Part shown: positions 18,442-28,357 of the stretch, piece after piece | How the letters are laid out: every line of letters starts with the position of its first letter | Numbering within the stretch: position 1 is the first letter of the stretch | From: CALLPQ01 sp964392325 | GTDB taxonomy: Bacteria > Pseudomonadota > Alphaproteobacteria > Caulobacterales > Parvularculaceae | Direction of reading: 5' to 3' | Assembly: GCA_964392325.1 (NCBI GenBank) | Contig: CAYMPJ010000020.1 | Location: 1 to 62,335 of the forward strand | Length of the DNA: 62,335 nucleotides | Program-made: the position numbers and the translations under genes | Notes under the pieces: model-generated | Databases searched by the model: none | What the model saw: the letters and a program-made list of their open reading frames with translations, nothing else | Told to the model about the DNA's origin: nothing

Positions 18442-18519
18442 TAAACTACCCAAATTCTCCCCGGACCTGAATAAAACCTATCCTACTATCACACCGGGGC
18501 TATTGATTGAGATATAGCC

Positions 18520-19857
18520 ATGTTTGAAAAAGTGTTGATTGCCAATCGCGGCGAGATCGCCTTGCGTATTCACCGAGCCTGCAAGGAACTGGGAATAGCA
18601 ACTGTTGCTGTTCACTCCACCGCCGATGCAAATGCATTGCATGTAAGGCTTGCTGACGAGAGCGTGTGTATTGGCCCCCCTTCCCCTACACAAAGCTATC
18701 TCAATATTCCCGCCATAATCTCTGCGGCTGAAATTACCGGCGCCGATGCCATTCATCCCGGCTATGGCTTTTTATCGGAAAACGCAAAATTTGCCGAAAT
18801 CGTAGCCGCGCACGATATCACCTTCATCGGTCCGACTGCGGAACATATCAGGGTGATGGGCGATAAAATTACTGCAAAGGAAACCGTGGGCGAAGCGGGC
18901 ATCCCGCTTGTTCCAGGATCGTTTGGCGCCCTTGCCTCAGTTGAAGAGGCCCATATCGAAGCTGAAAAAATTGGTTTCCCGGTTCTCATCAAAGCCGCGT
19001 CAGGCGGCGGAGGCCGAGGCATGAAGCTGAGCCCGACGGCCGATGATCTAGCCGAGGCCATGGCCACCGCGCAATCAGAAGCCAAGGCAGCTTTTGGGGA
19101 TGATAATGTCTACCTTGAAAAATACCTTACCATTCCCCGCCATATAGAAATCCAGATTATAGCAGATAGCCATGGCAATGTGGTGCAACTTGGTGAACGT
19201 GATTGTTCCCTACAAAGACGAAACCAAAAAGTGCTTGAAGAAGCCCTCTCTCCGGTTTTGACAGATGAGCAACGCCATGAAATCGGTGAAACCGCCCGGC
19301 GCGCCATAGAAAAACTTGGTTATTTGGGTGTTGGTACAATTGAATTTCTTTTCGAGAACGGTAAATTTTATTTTATCGAAATGAATACCCGCTTGCAAGT
19401 CGAACACCCAATAACCGAACAAGTCACACGCATTGATCTGGTACGCGAACAAATTCGTGTTGCCGCTGGAATGCCTTTGAGCTTTTCACAAAAAGATATC
19501 ACCTTTAAAGGTCATGCAATTGAATGTCGTATTAACGCAGAACATCCGAAAACATTTGCACCATCACCCGGCGAGGTAAAATATTTCCACGCACCGGGCG
19601 GTCCCGGTGTACGTTTTGATTCCGCAATTTACACTGGTTACCGCATCCCGCCATATTATGACTCTATGATCGGAAAACTCATCGTTTTCGGGGATGATCG
19701 CGCGCATTGTCTAACGCGGTTGAAACGCGCACTCGCCGAGATGGCTCTTGTGGGCGTCGACACAACAATTCCCCTCTTTCTTGACTTGCTCGAAAATCCT
19801 GACTTTCAAAAAGGCGATTACCATATTCATTGGTTGGAAGAGTGGCTCGAAAAATAA
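18520..19857 (+). CDS. accC: Biotin carboxylase subunit of acetyl-CoA carboxylase
   Basis: A 445-residue ATP-grasp enzyme that carboxylates the biotin of AccB. It begins MFEKVLIANRGEIALRI, with the typical N-terminal Rossmann-like domain. The glycine-rich ATP loop is KAASGGGGRGMKL near residue 159. The carboxylase active-site block EMNTRLQVEHPITE is at about 288-301. Length matches the bacterial family. It is not fused to other carboxylase parts, in keeping with a four-subunit enzyme. The accA and accD genes are elsewhere. Confidence 0.97.
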   Translation: MFEKVLIANRGEIALRIHRACKELGIATVAVHSTADANALHVRLADESVCIGPPSPTQSYLNIPAIISAAEITGADAIHPGYGFLSENAKFAEIVAAHDITFIGPTAEHIRVMGDKITAKETVGEAGIPLVPGSFGALASVEEAHIEAEKIGFPVLIKAASGGGGRGMKLSPTADDLAEAMATAQSEAKAAFGDDNVYLEKYLTIPRHIEIQIIADSHGNVVQLGERDCSLQRRNQKVLEEALSPVLTDEQRHEIGETARRAIEKLGYLGVGTIEFLFENGKFYFIEMNTRLQVEHPITEQVTRIDLVREQIRVAAGMPLSFSQKDITFKGHAIECRINAEHPKTFAPSPGEVKYFHAPGGPGVRFDSAIYTGYRIPPYYDSMIGKLIVFGDDRAHCLTRLKRALAEMALVGVDTTIPLFLDLLENPDFQKGDYHIHWLEEWLEK

Positions 19858-19902
19858 CCGAACGCGGTGTAACAGCTCATTCTATATTAATAGAGTTCAA
19901 TT

Positions 19903-19960
19903 ATCAGGCCCGGTAAGATCAGGCCCGGTAAAATCAGGTTCAATAGACCCGTCTTACCGG
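19903..19960. repeat. 15-bp tandem repeats with an inverted copy upstream of the M13 gene
   Basis: Two 15-bp units, ATCAGGCCCGGTAAG and ATCAGGCCCGGTAAA (19903-19932), are followed by a partial third (ATCAGG). CCGGTAAGA at 19910-19918 is complementary to TCTTACCGG at 19952-19960. The block precedes the M13 start by about 40 bp and could be an operator or a leader hairpin. Confidence 0.5.
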
Positions 19961-19999
19961 TTATGCTATAAAATCCTAAATATAATGCAGGAGTTCAAA

Positions 20000-22117
20000 A
20001 TGAATAATAAATCCAACCAACCAGCGCCGCACAAAAGCAACTTGAAAAAAATTGCTCCCTTTTCATTATTTCTCTTCGCATTAGCGAGTTGCTCAGGGGG
20101 TACACAAAACACAACCCCGCCCACGCAACACAAATCGGATGGGGCATCTTCCACTGACGCAACCCAACCAGAGCTTGGCGCGTTTGGAATCAGGCTCGAA
20201 GATATCGACCCAACCGTTAACCCCGGCGATGATTTTTTTCAGCATGTAGGCGGGAAATGGATGGACAGTTTTGAAATCCCGAGTGATCGCTCGCGCTATG
20301 GTTCATTCACCGTTCTCACAGAACGTTCAGAACAAAGAGTGCGTGATATTATTGAAAATGCATCCACAGCAGATGCATCAAATAATTCAATCGAGCAAAA
20401 AATTGGTGCCCTCTATGCGAGCTATATTGATGTTGAAAAGATCAATGCAAATGGTATCTCCCCGCTCGCTGATGATCTGGGTTTTATTGCAGATTTGAAC
20501 ACCCATGATGATATCGCACTTGCTTTTGCAAAACCTAATCTGCGTGCACATTCCCCTGTTGCCGCTTTTATTGGCGTTGATAGCAAACGCCCTGACCAAT
20601 ACAGCGTATACCTCACGCAATCTGGCCTTGGTATGCCTAATAAGACTTATTATTTGGACGCAAAATTTGCAGAGAAAAAAGAACAATACAAAGACTATAT
20701 CATCCAAACCCTCAATCTGGCTAATTTTGAAGATGCCAATTCGAGAGCCGAAGCGATTTTTTCACTCGAGGAAAAAATTGCGGATGCCCATTGGGCACCA
20801 GCTAAACGCCGAAATCGCGATCTTACCTATAACCTGAAAACAACTGATGAACTTGAGGCTTTCGCGCCGGGCTTTTCCTGGCAATCATATTTTGAAAGCG
20901 CCGGCTTATCTGGTCAAAGTGAGTTTATCTTACGCGAAGATGGCGCACTGCAAGAAGTTTCTGCGATATTTTTATCGACACCAGTCTCCGTTTGGCGTGA
21001 TTACCTTGCCTTTCATCTAATTCGCCAAAACGCAGATATTCTACCCACTGCATTTGATGAAGCCAATTTTGCATTTTATGGCACTGCGCTAAGGGGAACG
21101 CCAGAACAACGGGCTCGCTGGAAACGCGGCGTTAGCGCTGTTAATCAGGCCCTTGGCGAAGCCGTTGGCAAAATTTATGTTGATTTGCATTTTCCCCAAG
21201 ACAGTAAAGCCAAAATGGCTGTCCTCGTTGGAAACCTTCGCCAAGCGCTCGATGAACGGCTCGATACATTAGCGTGGATGGGCGAGGAAACGAAGAAACA
21301 GGCTCATGACAAATTAAATAAGTTCAGCCCTAAAATTGGCTATCCTGACGAATGGACAGATTATTCAGCCCTGGAGGTTGTTTCCGGGGATGCTTATGGC
21401 AACCGCAAACGCTCGGATGCCTTTGCATGGAATATTGAAATTGGCCGCCTTGGTGGTCCGATTGACCAAAACGAATGGGGTATGACGCCGCAAAGAGTGA
21501 ATGCCTATTACAACCCGACCCGAAATGAAATTGTTTTCCCCGCTGCTATTCTACAACCACCTTTTTTTGATCCCAATGCAGATGCAGCCGTAAATTATGG
21601 TGGCATTGGCGCAGTTATCGGACATGAAATAGGACATGGCTTTGATGATCAGGGGTCAAAATCAGACGGAGACGGACGATTGCGTGATTGGTGGGACGAA
21701 AAAGACCGTGAACGTTTCGAAGCCTTGACCTCCAGACTTGGAAACCAATTTGCAAGCTATGAACCATTCCCCGGCTATTCGGTTAAACCTGATCTTACCA
21801 TGGGTGAAAATATTGGCGATATTGGCGGTCTTGCCATGGCGTACCGCGCATACAAACTATCTCTAAATGGTGAAGAAGCACCGATATTAGGCGGGTATAC
21901 CGGCGATCAACGCTTCTTTATGGCTTGGGCACAAGTCTGGAAAAGAGTTGCCCGGGAAGATGCAATCAAAAATCAAATTGAAACCGATCCACACTCACCA
22001 GCACGCTACCGGGTTAATGGAGTGGTGCGCAATATGGATGCGTGGTACGAAGCCTTTGATATCAAACCGGAGGACGCATTGTACCTTGCCCCTGAAGATC
22101 GGGTGCAAATCTGGTAG
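20000..22117 (+). CDS. M13-family zinc metallopeptidase lipoprotein
   Basis: A 705-residue endopeptidase of the neprilysin/PepO (M13) family. The zinc motif HEIGH gives His542, Glu543 and His546; the third ligand is Glu603 in ENIGD, with Asp607 following. The C-terminal signature RVNGVVRNMDAWYEAF and the final Trp are typical. The N-terminus has a signal with LFALASC, a lipobox near residue 39, so it is likely a membrane-anchored peptidase in the periplasm. The start is the ATG at 20000 with AGGAG just upstream; an earlier frame extension runs into accC and is not conserved. It ends 4 bp before the stop of convergent queA. Confidence 0.95.
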   Translation: MNNKSNQPAPHKSNLKKIAPFSLFLFALASCSGGTQNTTPPTQHKSDGASSTDATQPELGAFGIRLEDIDPTVNPGDDFFQHVGGKWMDSFEIPSDRSRYGSFTVLTERSEQRVRDIIENASTADASNNSIEQKIGALYASYIDVEKINANGISPLADDLGFIADLNTHDDIALAFAKPNLRAHSPVAAFIGVDSKRPDQYSVYLTQSGLGMPNKTYYLDAKFAEKKEQYKDYIIQTLNLANFEDANSRAEAIFSLEEKIADAHWAPAKRRNRDLTYNLKTTDELEAFAPGFSWQSYFESAGLSGQSEFILREDGALQEVSAIFLSTPVSVWRDYLAFHLIRQNADILPTAFDEANFAFYGTALRGTPEQRARWKRGVSAVNQALGEAVGKIYVDLHFPQDSKAKMAVLVGNLRQALDERLDTLAWMGEETKKQAHDKLNKFSPKIGYPDEWTDYSALEVVSGDAYGNRKRSDAFAWNIEIGRLGGPIDQNEWGMTPQRVNAYYNPTRNEIVFPAAILQPPFFDPNADAAVNYGGIGAVIGHEIGHGFDDQGSKSDGDGRLRDWWDEKDRERFEALTSRLGNQFASYEPFPGYSVKPDLTMGENIGDIGGLAMAYRAYKLSLNGEEAPILGGYTGDQRFFMAWAQVWKRVAREDAIKNQIETDPHSPARYRVNGVVRNMDAWYEAFDIKPEDALYLAPEDRVQIW

Positions 22118-22121
22118 AATA

Positions 22122-23177
22122 TCAATTCTCGATAAAACAGGCATCGCCGTAAGAATAAAAGCGATAGCCTGTTTTAACGGCATGATCATAAGCCCCCTTC
22201 ATCGTGTTCATACCGGCCATGGCACAAACCAGCATGAATAATGTCGAGCGGGGCAGATGGAAATTTGTAATCAGCCCGTCAACAGCACGAAATTCATATC
22301 CCGGCGTTATAAAAATATCCGTTTCATCACTAAAGGGTTGAATTTTTCCAGCCTGATCGACGGCGCTTTCTAGAAGACGCAAAGAGGTGGTTCCCACTGC
22401 GACAGCGCGCCCTCCGCCCTCGCGTACCTTATTTATCCGCCCAGCCTGATCTTTTGTGATCTGCCCCCATTCGCTATGCATGATATGGTCTTTGGTATTG
22501 TCGACCATCATTGGCAAGAATGTGCCAGCCCCCACATGTAATGTGATGGTCTCGATTTGAACATTTTTAGCAGCCAATGAAGCAATGAGTTGATCGGTGA
22601 AATGTAATCCGGCTGTTGGCGCCGCAACCGATCCCTCGGCTTTGGCAAAATATGTTTGGTAATCTTCGTGATCACATGCCCGCACACCGCGCTTTCTTGC
22701 TATATAGGGCGGTAATGGCGGCACACCGTTGACAAGCAATGCCTCGCGAAAATCATGGGGCTTCATATCAAAGAGAAGCGATGCTTCGGCCCCGTCGCGA
22801 GCAATAATTTTTGCAGAAAAATTTTCGCCAAAATGAATATGGTCGCCCACTTGCATGCGTTTGGCCGGACGAATGAATGAACGCCAAAGCTGCCCCTCAT
22901 CGCTAGGCATATTCTTATGCAAAGTAACATCAACAGATACATCACGCCCCAAGGAATCGCGCGCCGGACGCATCCCCTTTAATTGCGCCGGAATCACTTT
23001 TGTATCATTGACGATCAGCAAATCACCATCCCGAAGAATGTTTGGCAGATCGCGTATTGTTTTATCAACAAAGGCGTTATCTTTTATATGCAACATGCGG
23101 GCGCTGTCTCTGGGTCGAGCCGGCTCCAGAGCGATTGCAGACTCGGGCAAATTAAAATCAAAATCATCAACGCGCAT
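22122..23177 (-). CDS. queA: S-adenosylmethionine:tRNA ribosyltransferase-isomerase
   Basis: A 351-residue QueA that transfers and rearranges the ribosyl part of SAM to make epoxyqueuosine in tRNA. It begins MRVDDFDFNLPESAIALEP and contains GVPPLPPYIAR, EGSVAAPTAGLHFT and INNFHLP-like TNFHLPRSTL. The start used is ATG at 23177; an earlier TTG at 23198 overlaps the sdaA end. sdaA stops 10 nt upstream, so the two are co-transcribed. No tgt lies next to it, unlike the common queA-tgt pairing. Confidence 0.95.
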   Translation of the reverse strand: MRVDDFDFNLPESAIALEPARPRDSARMLHIKDNAFVDKTIRDLPNILRDGDLLIVNDTKVIPAQLKGMRPARDSLGRDVSVDVTLHKNMPSDEGQLWRSFIRPAKRMQVGDHIHFGENFSAKIIARDGAEASLLFDMKPHDFREALLVNGVPPLPPYIARKRGVRACDHEDYQTYFAKAEGSVAAPTAGLHFTDQLIASLAAKNVQIETITLHVGAGTFLPMMVDNTKDHIMHSEWGQITKDQAGRINKVREGGGRAVAVGTTSLRLLESAVDQAGKIQPFSDETDIFITPGYEFRAVDGLITNFHLPRSTLFMLVCAMAGMNTMKGAYDHAVKTGYRFYSYGDACFIEN

Positions 23178-23187
23178 GGGCGAGCTC

Positions 23188-24579
23188 TTAGCACTCAATC
23201 ACGTTCACCGCCAGACCACCTTCACTGGTCTCTTTATATTTACGAGACATATCAATGCCGGTCTGACGCATGGTCTCAATGACCTGATCCAAAGATACTT
23301 TTTGACTTTCAGAAGCTCTGATGGCTAGGCGCGCGGCGTTCACCGCTTTGACTGCGCCAATCGCATTGCGCTCGATGCATGGAATTTGCACCAGCCCCCC
23401 CACAGGATCACATGTAAGGCCCAGATTATGTTCCATGCCAATTTCAGCCGCAGTTTCCACCTGTCTCAACGTTGCCCCCCAGACAGCGGCAAGCCCGGCA
23501 GCGGCCATTGAGCAGGCAACACCAACCTCTCCCTGACACCCCATTTCTGCGCCCGATATAGAGGCACGTTGTTTATAGAGCATACCAACACCAGCAGCAG
23601 TCGCTAAAAAAATCCGTACATGATCCGCATTAGGTTTATCTTCACAACAATAATGACGAATAACCGACGGGATAATCCCCGCCGCTCCATTTGTTGGCGC
23701 TGTCACGACCTTACCCCCTGCCGCATTTTCTTCATTGACCGCCATGGCATAAACATTAAGCCAGTCAAACAATTGCTCCCGATCATTAGCGAGGGGGGCA
23801 TCACGCAATTTTTTTATAAGATCTGGCGCACGCCGTTTAACCCCAAGAGCGCCGGGTAAAATGCCCTCACTCCCCAGCCCTCTATCAATACATTCCGACA
23901 TAACCTGCCATATATCATCGAGCATCTTATAGGTTTTATCTCTTGGGCGGCGCGCATCCTCATTTTGCAAAATTACTTCCGCTATGGAAATATTTGACTT
24001 TTGCGCAAGAGCAATCAGCTCGTTCGCACTCGCAAATGAATTAGGACCAATGGGCGCGCGGGCAATCAGATCATCGTCACTTTTTTTAGTAAGCTGTTTT
24101 TCACTGGCAATAAACCCGCCGCCCACGGAATAATAAACCTGCCGGAACAGGATATCTCCTGACCTATCAAAGAGGCTAAGACACATTTCGTTAGGATGGA
24201 GGTCAGGAATTATCTCACCGCGCAAAGCCAAATCCTGCCGCGGATCGAAATCAATTTCATGCGCCACAGCGCGCGCGGGAATATTTAAACGTAGCCTGTT
24301 TGTCTGCTGCAATACGTCATACTCTTGCGAGGCTTTTGCAATGTCGATGGTTGCAGGATCATACCCCATCAGACCTAAAATAACGGCCCTGTCGCTGCCA
24401 TGCCCGATACCGGTAAGCGCCAGAGAACCATGAAGATCTATCTGTATCCGCGCGCACTTTTCCAGCTTGTTTTGATCACCCGCCTCTTCGAGAAAACGCA
24501 ATGCAATACGCATTGGCCCTACTGTATGAGAACTTGAAGGGCCGATCCCGATTTTAAAAATATCAAAAATACTGAGCAC
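23188..24579 (-). CDS. sdaA: L-serine dehydratase (iron-sulfur, single chain)
   Basis: A 463-residue L-serine deaminase that converts serine to pyruvate and ammonia with a 4Fe-4S cluster. The N-terminal FDIFKIGIGPSSSHTVGPM and the GGKVVTAPTNGAAGIIP block are characteristic. Cysteines in CCEDKP, GCQGEVGVACSM and TCDPVGG are likely cluster ligands. The gene begins with GTG at 24579. It overlaps none of its neighbours and is followed 10 nt later by queA. It is a degradative enzyme, and pairs in function with central carbon use. Confidence 0.93.
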   Translation of the reverse strand: MLSIFDIFKIGIGPSSSHTVGPMRIALRFLEEAGDQNKLEKCARIQIDLHGSLALTGIGHGSDRAVILGLMGYDPATIDIAKASQEYDVLQQTNRLRLNIPARAVAHEIDFDPRQDLALRGEIIPDLHPNEMCLSLFDRSGDILFRQVYYSVGGGFIASEKQLTKKSDDDLIARAPIGPNSFASANELIALAQKSNISIAEVILQNEDARRPRDKTYKMLDDIWQVMSECIDRGLGSEGILPGALGVKRRAPDLIKKLRDAPLANDREQLFDWLNVYAMAVNEENAAGGKVVTAPTNGAAGIIPSVIRHYCCEDKPNADHVRIFLATAAGVGMLYKQRASISGAEMGCQGEVGVACSMAAAGLAAVWGATLRQVETAAEIGMEHNLGLTCDPVGGLVQIPCIERNAIGAVKAVNAARLAIRASESQKVSLDQVIETMRQTGIDMSRKYKETSEGGLAVNVIEC

Positions 24580-24661
24580 AAACGTGAATCACTCTTTCAA
24601 AACATTGGCACAATCTATCTTTAGCGCATGATTATTGCTTAGGACAGACTTATTACACATC

Positions 24662-24695
24662 AAAAAACCCCAAAACCGCATAAAGGGTTTTGGGG
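24662..24695 (-). terminator. Intrinsic terminator after the DegP-like gene
   Basis: CCCCAAAACC (24668-24677) pairs exactly with GGTTTTGGGG (24686-24695). On the minus strand it is followed by six U (24662-24667), a textbook terminator. Confidence 0.9.
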
Positions 24696-24799
24696 CTATA
24701 TTCTAATAGAAACCTTTGAGCATTAAGGCATCGCTAAAAACGGAGCTGAAAAAGGGGTAGCCAGTCTCTTACGATGAACTCTAAGGTCTTGAGTAAAGC

Positions 24800-26242
24800 T
24801 TAAGGCCTGATCGTTTCAAAAAAGAGCAGATCACCGCGCTTTATACGAATTGGAACAGGGGCAGAGCCTTCGCTATTTAGATTACGCAGCTTGGACGCAG
24901 CACGTTCTGCACCAGTAATCGCCTCCCAGCCAATTTCAACAATAACATCACCAGGCTGAAGAATGCTGGCAACTTCACTATTTGGATCAACGGCGGTGAC
25001 AATTGCGCCTGTCGTATCAACAGGCAAACCATAACTTTGAAGCAATTCCGCGCGCGGCTCTTCGAGTGTTAAACCCGATGATTGCAAGCCTTCTGGCAAA
25101 CCGCCTCTAACATCAGACAACAAGCTGGTTTCTCGTCTCTCAACAGTGACATTTAGATTTAATTTTTTCCGGTCACGGATTAAAGCCACACTAACTGTCG
25201 CGCCAACAGGTGTCGCTGCGACGGCGCGGCTCAACTCCCGGCTATTATTGACCGAACGGCGATTGAAAGTTGTTATAATATCTTTGGGACGAATACCGGC
25301 CAGATCAGCCGGGCTTTGCGGGGTAACCCGCGAAACAATTGCGCCGCGCGGACGATCAAAGCCATTATTACGCGCTTCCTCAATCGTCAGCTCTTTAACC
25401 CCGACACCTAACCAACCGCGTCTGGTTTCACCAAACTCAAGCAATTGGTCCGTTACCTGTTTGGCCAAATCTGAAGGTATAGAAAATCCCACACCAACTG
25501 ATCCGCCGGTCTGCGAGAAAATTGCAGTGTTTACCCCGATCACATCTCCTTTGAGATTAAAGAGAGGGCCACCAGAATTACCCCGGTTAATCGCCGCATC
25601 GGTCTGGATATAGTCATCATAGAGACCGGAATCGATATTTCGATTAATCGCAGAAATAATACCGGCACTTACCGAGCCACCTAGGCCAAAAGGATTGCCG
25701 ATTGCGACAACCCATTCACCAACACGTGCGCTTTCAGATACGCCCCATTTAACAGCCGGAAATCTCACTTTGGTATTAATGATTTCCAACACCGCCAGAT
25801 CTGTTTCTTTATCCGCACCGCGTACTTTGGCTTCAAACTCCCGGCCATCATGTAATATCACTTTGATGGTCGTCGCATTGCGAATAACATGATTATTGGT
25901 GATCACTATCCCTGCCGGATCGATGATAAATCCCGACCCTAACGAGCTCGCTTCACGCTCACCAAATTTACGTTGTAACGGGGCTAGTTCGCCGCCTAAC
26001 TTGCCAATTCCGCCTACATTCTGGCGAGTTGAAATATTGACAACGGCTGGGCTCAATCGATTCGCAAGGTCAGCAAAACCGCTCGGGGTGTTATGGGCGC
26101 TAGCATTGGGCGTTAAAGATACGCTCATCGCGGCAATGGCCACGATAAGGGCTAGAACCGCAAAACGGCCAAATTCGAAACCTTTACCGAACCAAGAAGG
26201 CCCCTTTTGCAAGTCCATTTTTCTCAAACTAATCAGTTGCAT
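24800..26242 (-). CDS. DegP/HtrA-family periplasmic serine protease
   Basis: A 480-residue trypsin-like protease with two PDZ domains (about 275-360 and 385-475). The catalytic triad is visible as His118 (NNHVI), Asp148 (ETDLA) and Ser223 (GNSGGP). An N-terminal hydrophobic helix at 27-43 followed by ASA points to export. Such enzymes degrade or refold damaged envelope proteins. The start ATG is preceded by GAGAGG. The first PDZ begins near RRGWLGVGVKEL. DegP, DegQ and DegS cannot be told apart by sequence, but two PDZ domains speak against DegS. A terminator follows. Confidence 0.93.
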   Translation of the reverse strand: MQLISLRKMDLQKGPSWFGKGFEFGRFAVLALIVAIAAMSVSLTPNASAHNTPSGFADLANRLSPAVVNISTRQNVGGIGKLGGELAPLQRKFGEREASSLGSGFIIDPAGIVITNNHVIRNATTIKVILHDGREFEAKVRGADKETDLAVLEIINTKVRFPAVKWGVSESARVGEWVVAIGNPFGLGGSVSAGIISAINRNIDSGLYDDYIQTDAAINRGNSGGPLFNLKGDVIGVNTAIFSQTGGSVGVGFSIPSDLAKQVTDQLLEFGETRRGWLGVGVKELTIEEARNNGFDRPRGAIVSRVTPQSPADLAGIRPKDIITTFNRRSVNNSRELSRAVAATPVGATVSVALIRDRKKLNLNVTVERRETSLLSDVRGGLPEGLQSSGLTLEEPRAELLQSYGLPVDTTGAIVTAVDPNSEVASILQPGDVIVEIGWEAITGAERAASKLRNLNSEGSAPVPIRIKRGDLLFFETIRP

Positions 26243-26466
26243 GACAACCCTCTCATAAAAATCGGCCCCAAAGCATCAATTCTCTTATATATAAGCACAT
26301 TTAGACAATATTCTATATACACAAATCAAAGAGTAGCTCACTGCGGGCAATGGGCCAAGAGTTTGATTGAGATAAAAAGAGGCAAATTGGATTTTGTCTT
26401 GGGGGCTGGTTATAGGTTCCCCAAACGAGTGCTTTGTTGCAGCGCAGCATAAGCTAAGGATTAAAC

Positions 26467-27456
26467 TTGCATATATCGGTTGCTGCCATATTAAAGTTCC
26501 CGAATATTCGCAACGACGCCAAAATGCCGGGCCGCCACATGTCTTCTTCTATCGATTTTGATGCGCTGGGCGCGCTGTACGACCAAGCCCTCATATTCGA
26601 GAAAGCTGGTGAAACCCAAAAAGCCGCTTCGCTCTATCGGCAATGCCTAAATCTGGACAAGGAAGATCATTGCGGTGCTTCCGTTCGTTTGGCCTCGATG
26701 GGGGAAGATCAAATCCCTTCCAAGGCACCTGATGCCTATGTGAAAACTCTCTTTGATCAACACGCAGAGAATTTTGACGCAATTCTGACCGGCGATCTTG
26801 GCTATGCGGTCCCGATGCAATTGGGGGAGATACTCAAAGCCGGAAATCATGATTTCGAGGTCATGCTGGATCTGGGATGTGGCACTGGTCTTTGCGCCAT
26901 AACACTCCACGAGCTTTGCAATTTTATGATCGGTGTTGATCTGTCCCCGCAAATGATCACCATCGCCGATCAACGGGATTATTATGATGCCCTCTATACC
27001 AATGAGATCATATATTTCCTTAATGAGTGGCATAAGGCCCGAAAAGCAAAACAAAGTGCCCCAAAAGATGAAGAAGAAAAGGATGAAGGTGAATATCCTG
27101 AATTCGACCTCATCGTCGCGGCAGATATTTTCCCATATCTGGGCGCGCTAGAAGACTTCTTTGAAGCCATCTCTAAAAATATTTCCCCGGGGGGCTTTCT
27201 CGCATTTTCTTGTGAAACCCTGCCCGATCATAATTTTGATGAACCCTACCCAGATAAGGGATGGACAATTACGCCCTACCAACGATTTGCCCATCATGAG
27301 ACTTACATCAAAGCGCTTTTGAAGCGTTACCATTTTTCAACAATCCATACTTTTGAAGCCATCACCGTACGCACCGAAGAAGGAGCCCCAATAGCAGGGT
27401 GGCTTGTTATCGCCCAATCTAGTCAACTCAATCTGGCCGACAAAGAGAGATTATGA
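26467..27456 (+). CDS. TPR-fused SAM-dependent methyltransferase
   Basis: A 329-residue class I methyltransferase. A TPR-like hairpin (about residues 33-66) precedes a Rossmann domain with the SAM loop DLGCGTG at 135-141. An acidic, Lys/Glu-rich insertion (about 200-225) interrupts the domain. The substrate is unknown. The frame starts at a TTG at 26467 with AAGGA six bases upstream; internal ATGs at 26524 and 26539 are alternatives without a clear site. It overlaps the next gene by 4 bp (ATGA), so the pair is translationally coupled. Confidence 0.75.
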   Translation: MHISVAAILKFPNIRNDAKMPGRHMSSSIDFDALGALYDQALIFEKAGETQKAASLYRQCLNLDKEDHCGASVRLASMGEDQIPSKAPDAYVKTLFDQHAENFDAILTGDLGYAVPMQLGEILKAGNHDFEVMLDLGCGTGLCAITLHELCNFMIGVDLSPQMITIADQRDYYDALYTNEIIYFLNEWHKARKAKQSAPKDEEEKDEGEYPEFDLIVAADIFPYLGALEDFFEAISKNISPGGFLAFSCETLPDHNFDEPYPDKGWTITPYQRFAHHETYIKALLKRYHFSTIHTFEAITVRTEEGAPIAGWLVIAQSSQLNLADKERL

Positions 27457-28304
27457 ATTCTCAGCCATTTGGTCATTTCTCCCCAAATTTTCGAATGCAG
27501 CTTGCCCGCAAAGTGTGCGCGAAATTAGGACGTGACCCTGTGTCAAAATTTGCACGAAGTTCATTGAAAAATTTTGCTCTATTGAATTCCAAAAATCCAA
27601 TTGATGTCACAATTTTTGATGATCAATGTGCACGGTTGCACCCCCAAGATAATATTTGTGAAAAGCGCGTCCTGCTGACACCGCATTTATGGGAACCTGA
27701 AGAGCGCGCCCAACTGCAAAAACAAATAGAATATAGTCGTAACGAGACTTTTGTTTTTGTTGATGCCGGTGCCAATGTTGGTCTCTATTCTCTTTTTGCA
27801 CGCCATATCGCACACAAAAATGGAAAAAAAATTCGCGCGATTTGCATTGAACCGGGAAACATTGTCCGTTCACGGCTAATCTTCAACATGAGTGCAAGCG
27901 GCGCAAGCGATGATGTTTCCATATATCCTTGCGCCCTTTCCGATCGAGAAGAAACTGTTTCCTTTTCAGCAGACACACAAAGTTTGGGAGAGAGTAAAAC
28001 AACCGCCGCCACTCACAATGATAACAGGGCAATTGACCTTATAGAAGCTAGGCCCCTTCACCACATTATCAGTGATGCCAATCTCGCTCATATTGATTGT
28101 TTGAAAATAGACATTGAAGGCCGGGAATATCCAGTCATCAAGGCGTTTTTGAACACTGCGCCCAAAAATCAATACCCATCGCTCATCCTTATGGAAACGG
28201 CACACGCAGAAAGCAAAGAAAAACTCGATTCTTTATTAGCCGCTCACAGTTACAATAAAACGTACCAAACACAATTCAACACAATTTATACGCATACAAA
28301 TTAA
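27453..28304 (+). CDS. FkbM-family methyltransferase
   Basis: A 283-residue methyltransferase with the FkbM-type SAM motif VFVDAGANVGLYS near residue 92 and the acidic IDCLKIDIEGREYPVI block. FkbM proteins O-methylate sugars, polyketides and surface glycans, and the target cannot be read here. It overlaps the TPR-methyltransferase gene and is the last gene before phaR on the opposite strand. The two methyltransferases likely act on related substrates. Confidence 0.85.
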   Translation: MNSQPFGHFSPNFRMQLARKVCAKLGRDPVSKFARSSLKNFALLNSKNPIDVTIFDDQCARLHPQDNICEKRVLLTPHLWEPEERAQLQKQIEYSRNETFVFVDAGANVGLYSLFARHIAHKNGKKIRAICIEPGNIVRSRLIFNMSASGASDDVSIYPCALSDREETVSFSADTQSLGESKTTAATHNDNRAIDLIEARPLHHIISDANLAHIDCLKIDIEGREYPVIKAFLNTAPKNQYPSLILMETAHAESKEKLDSLLAAHSYNKTYQTQFNTIYTHTN

Positions 28305-28357
28305 AATCACTATAAGGATCAATTCATAGAATGTGTAAGCACTATCGCCTTTTTGGC

